From assembly GCF_000526155.1 (NCBI RefSeq), contig NZ_JAFN01000001.1, positions 4,172,552-4,236,551 of the forward strand: a stretch of 64,000 nucleotides of DNA, given 5' to 3'. Within the stretch, counting starts at the first letter, position 1. Each line of letters begins with the position of its first letter. Positions 38,623-45,338 of the stretch are shown in pieces. The DNA is from Deferrisoma camini S3R1 (GTDB lineage: Bacteria; Desulfobacterota; Deferrisomatia; Deferrisomatales; Deferrisomataceae). The notes beneath the pieces are model-generated. The model made no database searches. It was not told where the DNA came from and worked only from the letters and a program-made list of their open reading frames with translations. Made by a program: the position numbers and the translations under genes.

Positions 38623-38642
38623 GGACACTAAGAGGACACTTT
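38623..38642. promoter_or_regulatory. Candidate integrase arm-type sites, right
   Basis: GGACACT at 38623-38629 and GGACACTTT at 38634-38642 match the left-arm motif at 3307-3347 and lie 57 bp from attR. Confidence 0.5.
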
Positions 38643-38656
38643 GATAGCCACGCGCA

Positions 38657-38700
38657 AAAACAGGGCTTAGGCGGTGTCGCCTAAGCCCTTGATTTTGCTT
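38657..38700 (-). terminator. Rho-independent terminator of tRNA-Leu
   Basis: A perfect 12-bp stem (AGGGCTTAGGCG / CGCCTAAGCCCT, GTGT loop in plus orientation, 38662-38689) is followed on the minus strand by GTTTTTG. It lies within the prophage end immediately downstream of the tRNA 3' end, so the phage supplies the tRNA terminator. Confidence 0.75.
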
Positions 38701-38755
38701 GGTGCCCGGGGCGGGATTCGAACCCGCACGGCCTTGCGGCCTAGGGATTTTAAGT
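38699..38755. other. attR: 57-bp core repeat inside intact tRNA-Leu
   Basis: Identical to 3116-3172. It spans from the anticodon loop to the CCA end, so integration recreates the complete tRNA. Confidence 0.9.
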
Positions 38756-38786
38756 CCCTTGTGTCTACCCATTCCACCACCCGGGC
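38700..38786 (-). tRNA. tRNA-Leu (UAA)
   Basis: 87 nt including encoded CCA. Acceptor GCCCGGG pairs with CCCGGGC. The anticodon loop reads CTTAAAA, giving anticodon TAA. The long variable arm (GGCCGCAAGGCC) and the T-arm GCGGGTTCGAATCCCGC complete a class II leucine tRNA. The prophage uses its 3' half as attachment site. Confidence 0.95.
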
Positions 38787-38838
38787 CCGGCATGGGAAGA
38801 TAGCACCGCGCCGCGGCTCCCCTCAAGACGCGGCGCGG

Positions 38839-39468
38839 TCAGTCCACTGCACCGGCCCGGCGGAGCAGGGAGGCCAGTGCCTCTGCGATGCGCCGGTACC
38901 CTCGAGCATTGGGGTGAATCGGGTCGCTCTTCAGTGCCGGGGCGGTCAGTACCTCTCGCAGCACCTCGGCTTCGACGGGGATCCCGAACTCTTCGCCCAG
39001 ATCCTCGTAGAGATCCGGCACCGGAACCAGAAGACCCGGCCGGGGCACGGCCACGAGCACGAGCTCTGCCCCGAACTCCCGAACGGTCTGGATCATTCGC
39101 CGCAGGTTGGCCACCACGACTTTGGGCGGCGTCCCTCGCAGGAAGTCGTTCCCTCCCTCGCACAGGATCACGAGCCGCGGGTGGTGGGCCTCGAGGACGC
39201 TCGAAAGGCGGCGGAGCCCTTCGGTCGTGGTCTCGCCGGGCCGCCCCGCGTTCAACACCGGCCGCCCGAGGAGCCGACCGAGCACCTCGGGATAGCTCTC
39301 GCCGGCCGGAGCACCGGTTCCGGCCGTGAGGCTGTCGCCGAGGGCGACCACCGTGTCGTCGGGGGCGAGGGGCGAGAGCCGGGGCTCGTCCCGCGAGCAC
39401 GACCACAGAGCTGCGAGGATCCCGAGCAGCAGGGCGGTGCCGGCTCGGTGGCGGGGCGGTCCCCTCAT
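38839..39468 (-). CDS. SGNH-family lipoprotein esterase (TesA-like)
   Basis: 209 residues from ATG 39468. A lipoprotein-type signal (LLLGILAALWSC) precedes the SGNH hydrolase blocks: the nucleophile Ser in VVALGDSLTAGTG, Gly in NAGRPGETT, Asn in CEGGNDFLRG, and the Asp-x-x-His pair in SDPIHPNARG. Likely a periplasmic esterase or lysophospholipase. Its start overlaps the rtcA stop by ATGA, so it follows rtcA in a leftward operon. Confidence 0.85.
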   Translation of the reverse strand: MRGPPRHRAGTALLLGILAALWSCSRDEPRLSPLAPDDTVVALGDSLTAGTGAPAGESYPEVLGRLLGRPVLNAGRPGETTTEGLRRLSSVLEAHHPRLVILCEGGNDFLRGTPPKVVVANLRRMIQTVREFGAELVLVAVPRPGLLVPVPDLYEDLGEEFGIPVEAEVLREVLTAPALKSDPIHPNARGYRRIAEALASLLRRAGAVD

Positions 39469-40520
39469 CGCGGCTCGACTCCCCGCACCCGCACCCGGCC
39501 GGGCGCTCCCTCCGGCGCGTCGATCTCGATCTCCACCCCCGGGAGGAACCGGCGGATCCCCCAGGCGTTGGTGAGGAGATGCCGGGTGACCCGGGCGGTG
39601 CGGAACACGGATTCCTCCGGCACGAGGGCCAAAGGCAGCAGGAGTTGGTCGGCCAGGTGGGGGTCCACGGACGCCCCTGAGTCCAGGATCGCCAGGAGTT
39701 CGTCCACGGCTTCGTCGGCCATGGCCTCGGCCGGCTTGCCCCGCTCGCCCAGGGCCGAGACGCCCAGCGGCCCGGATTCGGTCTCGGCCTCCAGGAACAC
39801 GTAGGCCCCCGGGCTGGGGGCATCCACCCGCCGCTCCTCGGTCTGGGGCTCGAACCCCTGGGCCCGGAGGCGCTCCCGCACCCGTTCGGCCGCGCGGCAG
39901 GAGACGTGCTGCGGAAGCCGCGCCGTGCCCACGAGGGCCCGGACGGCCCGCACCTCGCCCCTCTCCCCCAGGACCAAAGCCCTCCGCTCCGCGGCCGGGC
40001 CCAGGCGGGCGCAGATCTCTCCCCCACCCCTCGGGTAGAACCCCGCCCGTCGCAGCTCCACCCGTACGGGAAAGCCCACCGAGGCGAGCGCGGGCGCCCA
40101 GACCCGTTCGAGGTGCTCGAACGGCGGGCTCCAGGGCACGTGGGTGCCGCCCGTTAATCGCACGTCCGATGTCACCTCGGCCACCGCCAGGGGCAGGGCC
40201 ACGGTGTGGAGCACGAGCGAGGTGGCACCGGCCGTGCCGATGTCCCACCGGTACGACCCGGGAAACAGGCCGGAGGGTTCGAACCGGAGCTCTTTCGACC
40301 CCCGTACGTCGCCTTCGACCCGGGCCCGGCCGACCTCGGCCGCGGCCCACACCGCGGTGAGATGCTGGGGGGCGAGCCCCGGCTTGGGGCGGCGGGCGCG
40401 GATGTTCCGCAGCACCACCGGCCGCCGGGTGAGCAGGGAGAGCGCCAGGGAGGTGCGGAGCACCTGGCCCCCGCCTTCCCCGTAGGATCCGTCGATGGGT
40501 ACCGCTTCCGCCCGTGTCAT
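39465..40520 (-). CDS. rtcA: RNA 3'-terminal phosphate cyclase
   Basis: 351 residues, the family length. The signature GSYGEGGGQVLRTSLALS opens the protein; RAGFYPRGGGE lies mid-protein; the catalytic-His motif is DPHLADQLLLPLAL near the C-terminus. Converts RNA 3'-phosphates to 2',3'-cyclic phosphates, the substrate of RtcB ligase encoded at 41842. In many bacteria rtcA and rtcB share one operon under RtcR; here they are divergent and separated by an unrelated gene, and no RtcR is visible. Confidence 0.95.
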   Translation of the reverse strand: MTRAEAVPIDGSYGEGGGQVLRTSLALSLLTRRPVVLRNIRARRPKPGLAPQHLTAVWAAAEVGRARVEGDVRGSKELRFEPSGLFPGSYRWDIGTAGATSLVLHTVALPLAVAEVTSDVRLTGGTHVPWSPPFEHLERVWAPALASVGFPVRVELRRAGFYPRGGGEICARLGPAAERRALVLGERGEVRAVRALVGTARLPQHVSCRAAERVRERLRAQGFEPQTEERRVDAPSPGAYVFLEAETESGPLGVSALGERGKPAEAMADEAVDELLAILDSGASVDPHLADQLLLPLALVPEESVFRTARVTRHLLTNAWGIRRFLPGVEIEIDAPEGAPGRVRVRGVEPR

Positions 40521-40552
40521 GGGTGACCCTCCGGCGAGAAATCCGTAGCGGG

Positions 40553-40566
40553 TTGACTCGGGTCAA
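40553..40566. promoter_or_regulatory. FNR/DNR-type palindrome
   Basis: TTGAC-TCGG-GTCAA fits the TTGAN6TCAA plan of CRP/FNR-family sites, including nitric-oxide-responsive DNR. It lies 33 bp upstream of the rtcA start (leftward) and 75 bp upstream of the cbb3-like/DUF1858 gene (rightward), with TAGAAT at 40600-40605 as a possible rightward -10. Confidence 0.5.
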
Positions 40567-40640
40567 AGCGACCTTTGTTTACGGGGAATACGGTAACGGT
40601 AGAATCAGGAAACGCAACCCCGGGGGGATGGAGGTGCCCC

Positions 40641-41492
40641 ATGGATCGATACACGAAGGGCTTTGTCATCGCGTCGGTGATCTATCTCGCTTTGGCATCC
40701 GGGCTGGGGCTCTGGATGGGCATGGGGGACGCTCCGGGCTGGGCCCGGTTCGGCCACGTGCACTTCAACCTGCTCGGGTTCATGGCCATGATGGTCTACG
40801 GGGTGGGGTACTTCGTGCTGCCCCGGTTCAACGCCCGGGAGCTCCGGTGGCCCGGGTGGGTGGGCCTCCACTTCTGGATCTCCAACGTGGGGCTGGTGGG
40901 GATGGTGGCCGCGTACCCGGCCGAGTCGCCGGCGGCGTTCGGGCTGTTCTCAGGGTTGAGCGTGCTGGGGGTGGTGTTGTTCGCGGTGAACATAGCGGCG
41001 ACCCTTCTGGCACCGGCACCCCAGGAGGCGGCGCCCCAGGGATCCTCGCCGGCCGAGCCCCCGGCCCCTGAGATCGGGCCCGACACCCGGGTGGGGGAGA
41101 TCCTTTCCCGGTGGCCGGAGGCGGCCGAGGTGTTCGTACGGCACGGGTTCCAGGGCCTGGCCGATCCCGAGCACCGGGAGCAGGTGAAGGGGCTGCCCAT
41201 CACCGTGGCCATGGCGTGCCAGCGCCACGGGGTGGACGTGGCCACCCTGCTGGTCGAGTTGCGCCGGGTCGTGGGGGCGGCCCCGGCATCCGCCGGCCCG
41301 GCCGTGGGCCCGGAGGACGTGATCGGAGACGTGCTGGCCCGGTACCCGTCCACCGAGGCCGTGTTCCGAACGTACTACGGCTCCGGGTGCTTCTCGTGCC
41401 CCGGCCAGAAGACCGAGACCATCCGTCAGAGCGCCCTGATCCACAACGTGGACCTGGACCGGCTGCTCGAGGATCTGAACCGGTCGGTGTGA
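40641..41492 (+). CDS. Heme-copper-oxidase-like membrane protein with two DUF1858 domains
   Basis: 283 residues from ATG 40641 (GGAGGTG upstream). Residues ~1-115 form four hydrophobic helices reminiscent of part of cbb3/NorB subunit I, with His in GHVHFNLLGFMAMMVYGVGY. After a Pro/Ala linker come two DUF1858 helical domains (IGPDTRVGEILSRWPEAAEV and EDVIGDVLARYPSTEAVF). The second carries the Cys pair GCFSCPGQ, a putative redox disulfide. Such proteins accompany hybrid-cluster or NO-related genes. The upstream FNR/DNR-type palindrome suggests control by low oxygen or NO. Confidence 0.7.
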   Translation: MDRYTKGFVIASVIYLALASGLGLWMGMGDAPGWARFGHVHFNLLGFMAMMVYGVGYFVLPRFNARELRWPGWVGLHFWISNVGLVGMVAAYPAESPAAFGLFSGLSVLGVVLFAVNIAATLLAPAPQEAAPQGSSPAEPPAPEIGPDTRVGEILSRWPEAAEVFVRHGFQGLADPEHREQVKGLPITVAMACQRHGVDVATLLVELRRVVGAAPASAGPAVGPEDVIGDVLARYPSTEAVFRTYYGSGCFSCPGQKTETIRQSALIHNVDLDRLLEDLNRSV

Positions 41493-41700
41493 TCGGCCCG
41501 CGATCCTGCCTGTTCCAAGGGGGGCGGTGCGGTACAATGGGAACCCGCAGGGCCATGGGTTTCCCACTCATACCGAGTTGCGTTCCAGCCGAGATCCTGC
41601 TGGGGCGGGGCATGGGCCTGCTGTTCAGGAGCCAGGGTCCGGAGGACAGAGGACGGAAGACAGAAGCGTGGGGCGCTTTCCACGATACGCGAAGCTCTCC

Positions 41701-41820
41701 AGCAGCCCCCATGCCCCCGAGTTTTGGCGCGGTTCGAGAGCCGTCCGGCCGCCTAGCTGCCTAGCGGGCCGAAGGCCCCAGACCGGCGACCGTAGACCGT
41801 AGACCGACGACCGAAGTTGC
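41701..41820 (+). repeat. Dispersed intergenic repeat, copy A (before rtcB)
   Basis: The 349-bp gap 41493-41841 holds no gene. Its right part carries CCCCCATGCCCCC, GGTTCGAGAGCCG, a GGGCC-GAA-GGCCC hairpin, then heptads GACCGGC/GACCGTA/GACCGTA/GACCGAC/GACCGAA and GAAGTTGC, ending 22 bp before the rtcB start. The left part holds another heptad-like run (GGAGGACAGAGGACGGAAGA). A possible -10 (TACAAT) lies at 41533-41538. Confidence 0.65.
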
Positions 41821-41841
41821 TGGGAAGCCGGAGGACGAACC

Positions 41842-43287
41842 ATGAGCGAGGGAAGCGAGCTCAGGCGGATCGACGAGTACCGCTGGGAGATCCCCCGGCA
41901 AGGGACCATGCGGGTGCCGGGGGTGATCTACGCCAGCGAGGAGATGATCGGCCACATCCGGTCGGAGCGGGCTCCCGAGCAGGTGCGCAACGTGGCCACC
42001 CTGCCGGGGATCCTGAAGGCCAGCATGGCCATGCCCGACGTGCACTGGGGCTACGGCTTCCCCATCGGGGGTGTGGCCGGGATGGACGCGGAGGAAGGGG
42101 TGGTCTCGCCCGGCGGGGTGGGCTACGACATCAACTGCGGGTGCCGCCTGATGACCACCCATTTGACCGTGTCCGAGGTCCGACCCCGGCTGCGGGACCT
42201 GGTGGGGTTCCTGTTCTCGCGCATCCCGTCCGGGGTGGGGTCCACCGGCGCGATCCGGCTGTCGCGCAAGGACGAGCGCGGGGTGCTGGTGCAGGGCGCC
42301 CGGTGGACGGTGGAGGTCGGGTACGGATGGCCCGAGGATCTGGAGGCGACCGAGGAGGAAGGCTGCCTGGAGGGGGCGGATCCGGACGCGGTCTCCCCTC
42401 GGGCCTACGAACGGGGATTCAATCAGGTCGGCACCCTGGGGTCGGGCAATCACTTCCTCGAGGTCCAGTACGTGGAGCGGATCTTCGACCCCGAGGCGGC
42501 GGAGGCGTTCGGCCTGGCAGAGGGTCAGGTCACCGTGATGATTCACTCCGGCAGCCGGGGGTTCGGCTACCAGGTGTGCGACGATTACCTGAAGGTCATG
42601 GCCCGGGAGGTGGCCCGGGAGGGCCTGGAGCTGCCGGACCGGCAGCTCGCCTGCGCGTTCCTGCGGAGCGACGCGGCCCGGAAGTACCTGGGGGCCATGG
42701 CCGCGGCGGCCAACTACGCATGGGCGAACCGGCAGGCCCTGATGCACTGGACCCGGGAGGCGCTTCTGGACTTCTTCGGGGCCTCGCCCCGGGATCTGGG
42801 GCTCCGGCTCCTGTACGACGTGGCCCACAACATCGCAAAGAGCGAGCTCCACGTGGTGGACGGCCGGGAGCGGTGGGTGCTGGTTCACCGGAAGGGGGCC
42901 ACCCGGGCCTTCGGGCCTGGCGATCCCCGGGTTCCGGCCCGATACCGGGCCGTCGGTCAGCCGGTGTTGATCCCCGGCGACATGGGGCGGGCCTCCTATA
43001 TCCTCCGGGGCACGGCCAAGGCCATGGAGGAGACCTTCGGATCCACCTGCCACGGGGCCGGCCGGGTCCTGAGCCGCAAGGCCGCTCTGAAGCGGAAGAG
43101 GGGGGCCCAGGTGCGCAGGGATCTGGAGCAGCAGGGGATCTTCGTGTTCTCGGCCGGCACGAAGACCCTGGCCGAGGAGATGCCCGAGGCCTACAAGGAC
43201 GTGGACGAGGTGGTCGGTGTGGTGGACGGGGCCGGCATCTCCCGGAAGGTGGCCCGGCTCCGGCCCCTGGGGGTGGTGAAGGGATGA
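41842..43287 (+). CDS. rtcB: RNA-splicing ligase RtcB
   Basis: 481 residues. Mn/GTP-site residues are visible in GYDINCGCRL (Cys), GTLGSGNHFLEVQ (His), MIHSGSRGFGYQ (His), YDVAHNIAK (His, the guanylylated residue region) and STCHGAGRVLSR. Joins RNA 2',3'-cyclic phosphate or 3'-phosphate ends to 5'-OH. Its stop overlaps the start of an ECF sigma-factor gene as ATGA, an unusual partner. No archease or RtcR is in the window. Confidence 0.95.
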   Translation: MSEGSELRRIDEYRWEIPRQGTMRVPGVIYASEEMIGHIRSERAPEQVRNVATLPGILKASMAMPDVHWGYGFPIGGVAGMDAEEGVVSPGGVGYDINCGCRLMTTHLTVSEVRPRLRDLVGFLFSRIPSGVGSTGAIRLSRKDERGVLVQGARWTVEVGYGWPEDLEATEEEGCLEGADPDAVSPRAYERGFNQVGTLGSGNHFLEVQYVERIFDPEAAEAFGLAEGQVTVMIHSGSRGFGYQVCDDYLKVMAREVAREGLELPDRQLACAFLRSDAARKYLGAMAAAANYAWANRQALMHWTREALLDFFGASPRDLGLRLLYDVAHNIAKSELHVVDGRERWVLVHRKGATRAFGPGDPRVPARYRAVGQPVLIPGDMGRASYILRGTAKAMEETFGSTCHGAGRVLSRKAALKRKRGAQVRRDLEQQGIFVFSAGTKTLAEEMPEAYKDVDEVVGVVDGAGISRKVARLRPLGVVKG

Positions 43288-43862
43288 CCGGGGGCGGCGA
43301 CCGCACGCTGCCCGACCCGTCCGAGTGGGTGGAGCGTTATGGCGACCTGCTGTATCGATATGCCTTGGCCCGTCTGGCCGACCCGGATGCGGCCCGGGAC
43401 GTCGTCCAGGAGACCCTGCTCTCGGCCGTGAAGGGGCGGACTTCCTTCGGGGGGCGGGCCGACCCCCGCACCTGGCTGGTCGGCATCCTCAAACACAAGA
43501 TCGTGGACCACCTCCGCCGGATCGTTCGGGAGGCGCCGGCCGGCGACGGCGACCCGGAGGCCGAGTGGTTCGACTCCTCCGGCCGGTGGAGGAACCCCAC
43601 CGGGACCGTAACTGAGCCGGATCGGATGCTGGACAGCCGGGAGTTCTGGAGGGCTCTGCGCCGGTGTCTGGCGGGGTTGCCCCGGCGACAGGCCGCGGCG
43701 TTCGTGCTGCGGGAGCTCGAGGGGATGGACACGGCCGGGCTGTGTCAGGAGCTGGGGATCACGGCGACCAACGCGTGGGTGCTGCTGCACCGGGCCCGGC
43801 TGGGACTCCGCCGCTGCCTGGAGAAGGAGTGGGGTCGCGTGGCAGAGGAGCCGAACCGATGA
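43284..43862 (+). CDS. ECF-type RNA polymerase sigma factor
   Basis: 192 residues from ATG 43284. Region 2 is in YALARLADPDAARDVVQETL and GRADPRTWLVGILKHKIVDH. Region 4 is in LAGLPRRQAAAFVLRELEGM, followed by a helix-turn-helix (ELGITATNAWVLLHRARLGL). Translationally coupled to rtcB upstream and to a zinc-finger anti-sigma downstream, so the three proteins should be made together. The regulon is unknown. Confidence 0.9.
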   Translation: MTGGGDRTLPDPSEWVERYGDLLYRYALARLADPDAARDVVQETLLSAVKGRTSFGGRADPRTWLVGILKHKIVDHLRRIVREAPAGDGDPEAEWFDSSGRWRNPTGTVTEPDRMLDSREFWRALRRCLAGLPRRQAAAFVLRELEGMDTAGLCQELGITATNAWVLLHRARLGLRRCLEKEWGRVAEEPNR

Positions 43863-44113
43863 TGACGTGCAGGGAGGCGGCGCGGCTGATCTCGCAGGAA
43901 CTGGACGCCCCCCTGCCTCGGGGACGGCGGCTGGCCCTTTGGCTCCACGTGGGGCTGTGCCGGGCCTGCCGGGCCTACCGCCGGGATCTGCGGCTCCTGA
44001 CGGACTGGGTGCGGAGCCGCGTCCAGGACCTGGAGGCCGCTGGGGAAGGGAGCAGGTTGTCCGAGGCCGACCGGCGGCGGTTGGAGGAGGCGCTCGAGGG
44101 GGGCCGGGAGTAA
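43859..44113 (+). CDS. Zinc-finger anti-sigma factor (zf-HC2)
   Basis: 84 residues from ATG 43859, overlapping the sigma-factor stop. The cysteine near the N-terminus (MMTCREAARLIS) plus LHVGLCRACRAYRR gives the His-x3-Cys-x2-Cys zinc-binding anti-sigma motif. No transmembrane helix, so it is soluble, like the ChrR/RsrA class. Expected to sequester the adjacent sigma factor. Confidence 0.85.
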   Translation: MMTCREAARLISQELDAPLPRGRRLALWLHVGLCRACRAYRRDLRLLTDWVRSRVQDLEAAGEGSRLSEADRRRLEEALEGGRE

Positions 44114-44185
44114 GCGCGGGTGGCGGATCGGGTTCGGTCGAGCCTGTTCGCGGTGCCACCCGGTCAGGGTCCCCGAACCCCTACC

Positions 44186-44695
44186 CTATCTGCGCCGCCG
44201 CACGGGTACGCCCCACTCCTCCAGCACCCCGGCTGCGGCCTCCACGAGCCGGGGGAGGTTGTTCCGCACGGGTTCGGTCAGCTCCACCCCCGGGTCGATT
44301 CGCTCGGGCTCGATCCCCAGAACGGTGAACCGCTCCGGCATCCGCCCCAGGAGCTCCAGGGCCGCGGCCAGATCCTGGATCCCCATCTGGTGGGGCGACA
44401 GGCACTGGGCGAACACCCGGGGGATGTCGTCCCCGTCCACCCGGACCACGGTTCCCGGCGGCCGGCCCGTGGTCACGCAGTCGAGGATCAGCACCCGCGG
44501 GTACGCCTCGACGATGTGGAGGAGGTCCAACCCCAGGGTGCCGCCGTCCACCAGGTCCACGCCCTCTGGGACCTCGTAGGCCGAAGAAAACGCGGCCAGG
44601 GCTTCGAGCCCGGCCGCGTCGTCGGTCATGATGCGGTTACCGACCCCGAGGATCAGTGTCCGCGAAGCTCTCGAGGTCTCCGTACTTGTATCCAC
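44186..44695 (-). CDS. [NiFe] hydrogenase maturation protease (HyaD/HupD-type)
   Basis: 169 residues if started at GTG 44695, which has GGGAG upstream inside the cytochrome b gene; the exact start is uncertain. LILGVGNRIMTDDAAGLEAL has the Ni-binding Asp, LVDGGTLGLDLLHIVEA follows, and LSPHQMGIQDLAAALEL supplies the His. Removes the C-terminal peptide of the large subunit after Ni insertion. Last gene of the leftward hydrogenase operon, overlapping the cytochrome gene by ~59 bp. Confidence 0.9.
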   Translation of the reverse strand: MDTSTETSRASRTLILGVGNRIMTDDAAGLEALAAFSSAYEVPEGVDLVDGGTLGLDLLHIVEAYPRVLILDCVTTGRPPGTVVRVDGDDIPRVFAQCLSPHQMGIQDLAAALELLGRMPERFTVLGIEPERIDPGVELTEPVRNNLPRLVEAAAGVLEEWGVPVRRRR

Positions 44696-45320
44696 TGAAC
44701 ATGCTCCCGGCGGTGCCGTCCCGCTCGGCCAGGTCGGACATCCACATGGCGTAGATGTGGGTGATGAAAAATGCAAAGATCACCCACATCGCAAAGTAGT
44801 GGCCGAGCCGCACCCACTGGTTGGTGGCGATGCCGAACACCCACCCGGTGAGCCGGTAGGCCGTGCCCGCCGGGTCCGCCTGGCCGAACAGGGCAAACCC
44901 GGTCACCACCTGGAACCAAAGAAGGAGGAACAGGAACCCATAGGCCGTGGAGGCGATGGCGTTGTGCCCCAGGTGGGAGGGCATCCGCCGGGCGAGGAAC
45001 AGGTAGTATCGGAGCACGCCCCAGATCTGCTTCCATCCCTTCCGGGTCAGGTAGGGGAAGAAGGTGGGGAGCCGGGCGTACCGGTTCCCCACGAACGCCC
45101 AGTAGAGCCGGCCGACGAGGCCGATCATCAGGACCCACCCGGCCACGAAGTGGATCGTCCGGGCCCATCCCATGAGGAACGGGAAGGCCGAGTGGGGGGT
45201 GCTCAGGAACGGCCAGTGGATGTAGGCGCCGGTCAGGCTCAGCACCACGATGGCCAGGAAATTGGTCCAGTGGAACAGCCGGACCGGGAACTCCCACACC
45301 TTGATCGCGAGCCTTCGCAT
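44637..45320 (-). CDS. Hydrogenase b-type cytochrome subunit (HyaC/HupC)
   Basis: 227 residues, four transmembrane helices with heme-ligand His (PVRLFHWTNFLAIVVLSLTG, ARTIHFVAGWVLMIGLVGRL, VRLGHYFAMWVIFAFFITHI). Anchors the periplasmic hydrogenase and passes electrons from H2 to quinone. Lies between the large-subunit gene and the maturation protease. Confidence 0.92.
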   Translation of the reverse strand: MRRLAIKVWEFPVRLFHWTNFLAIVVLSLTGAYIHWPFLSTPHSAFPFLMGWARTIHFVAGWVLMIGLVGRLYWAFVGNRYARLPTFFPYLTRKGWKQIWGVLRYYLFLARRMPSHLGHNAIASTAYGFLFLLLWFQVVTGFALFGQADPAGTAYRLTGWVFGIATNQWVRLGHYFAMWVIFAFFITHIYAMWMSDLAERDGTAGSMFSGYKYGDLESFADTDPRGR

Positions 45321-45338
45321 GGCTCCCTCCTTCCCGGC

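Larger units (their letters stand above)
3116..38755. mobile_element. Intact lambda-like siphovirus prophage in tRNA-Leu
   Basis: About 35.6 kb bounded by a perfect 57-bp direct repeat consisting of the 3' part of tRNA-Leu(UAA). All functional modules are present and open: tyrosine integrase, S24 repressor with divergent Cro-like gene, replication genes, both terminase subunits, portal, protease-capsid, connectors, tail tube, tail chaperone, tape measure, tail tip and fibres, and amidase/holin. The gpA-type terminase, lambda-family portal and lambda-type tape measure C-terminus indicate a cos-packaging phage with a long non-contractile tail. No disrupted essential gene was seen, so inducibility is plausible. 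Confidence 0.93.
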
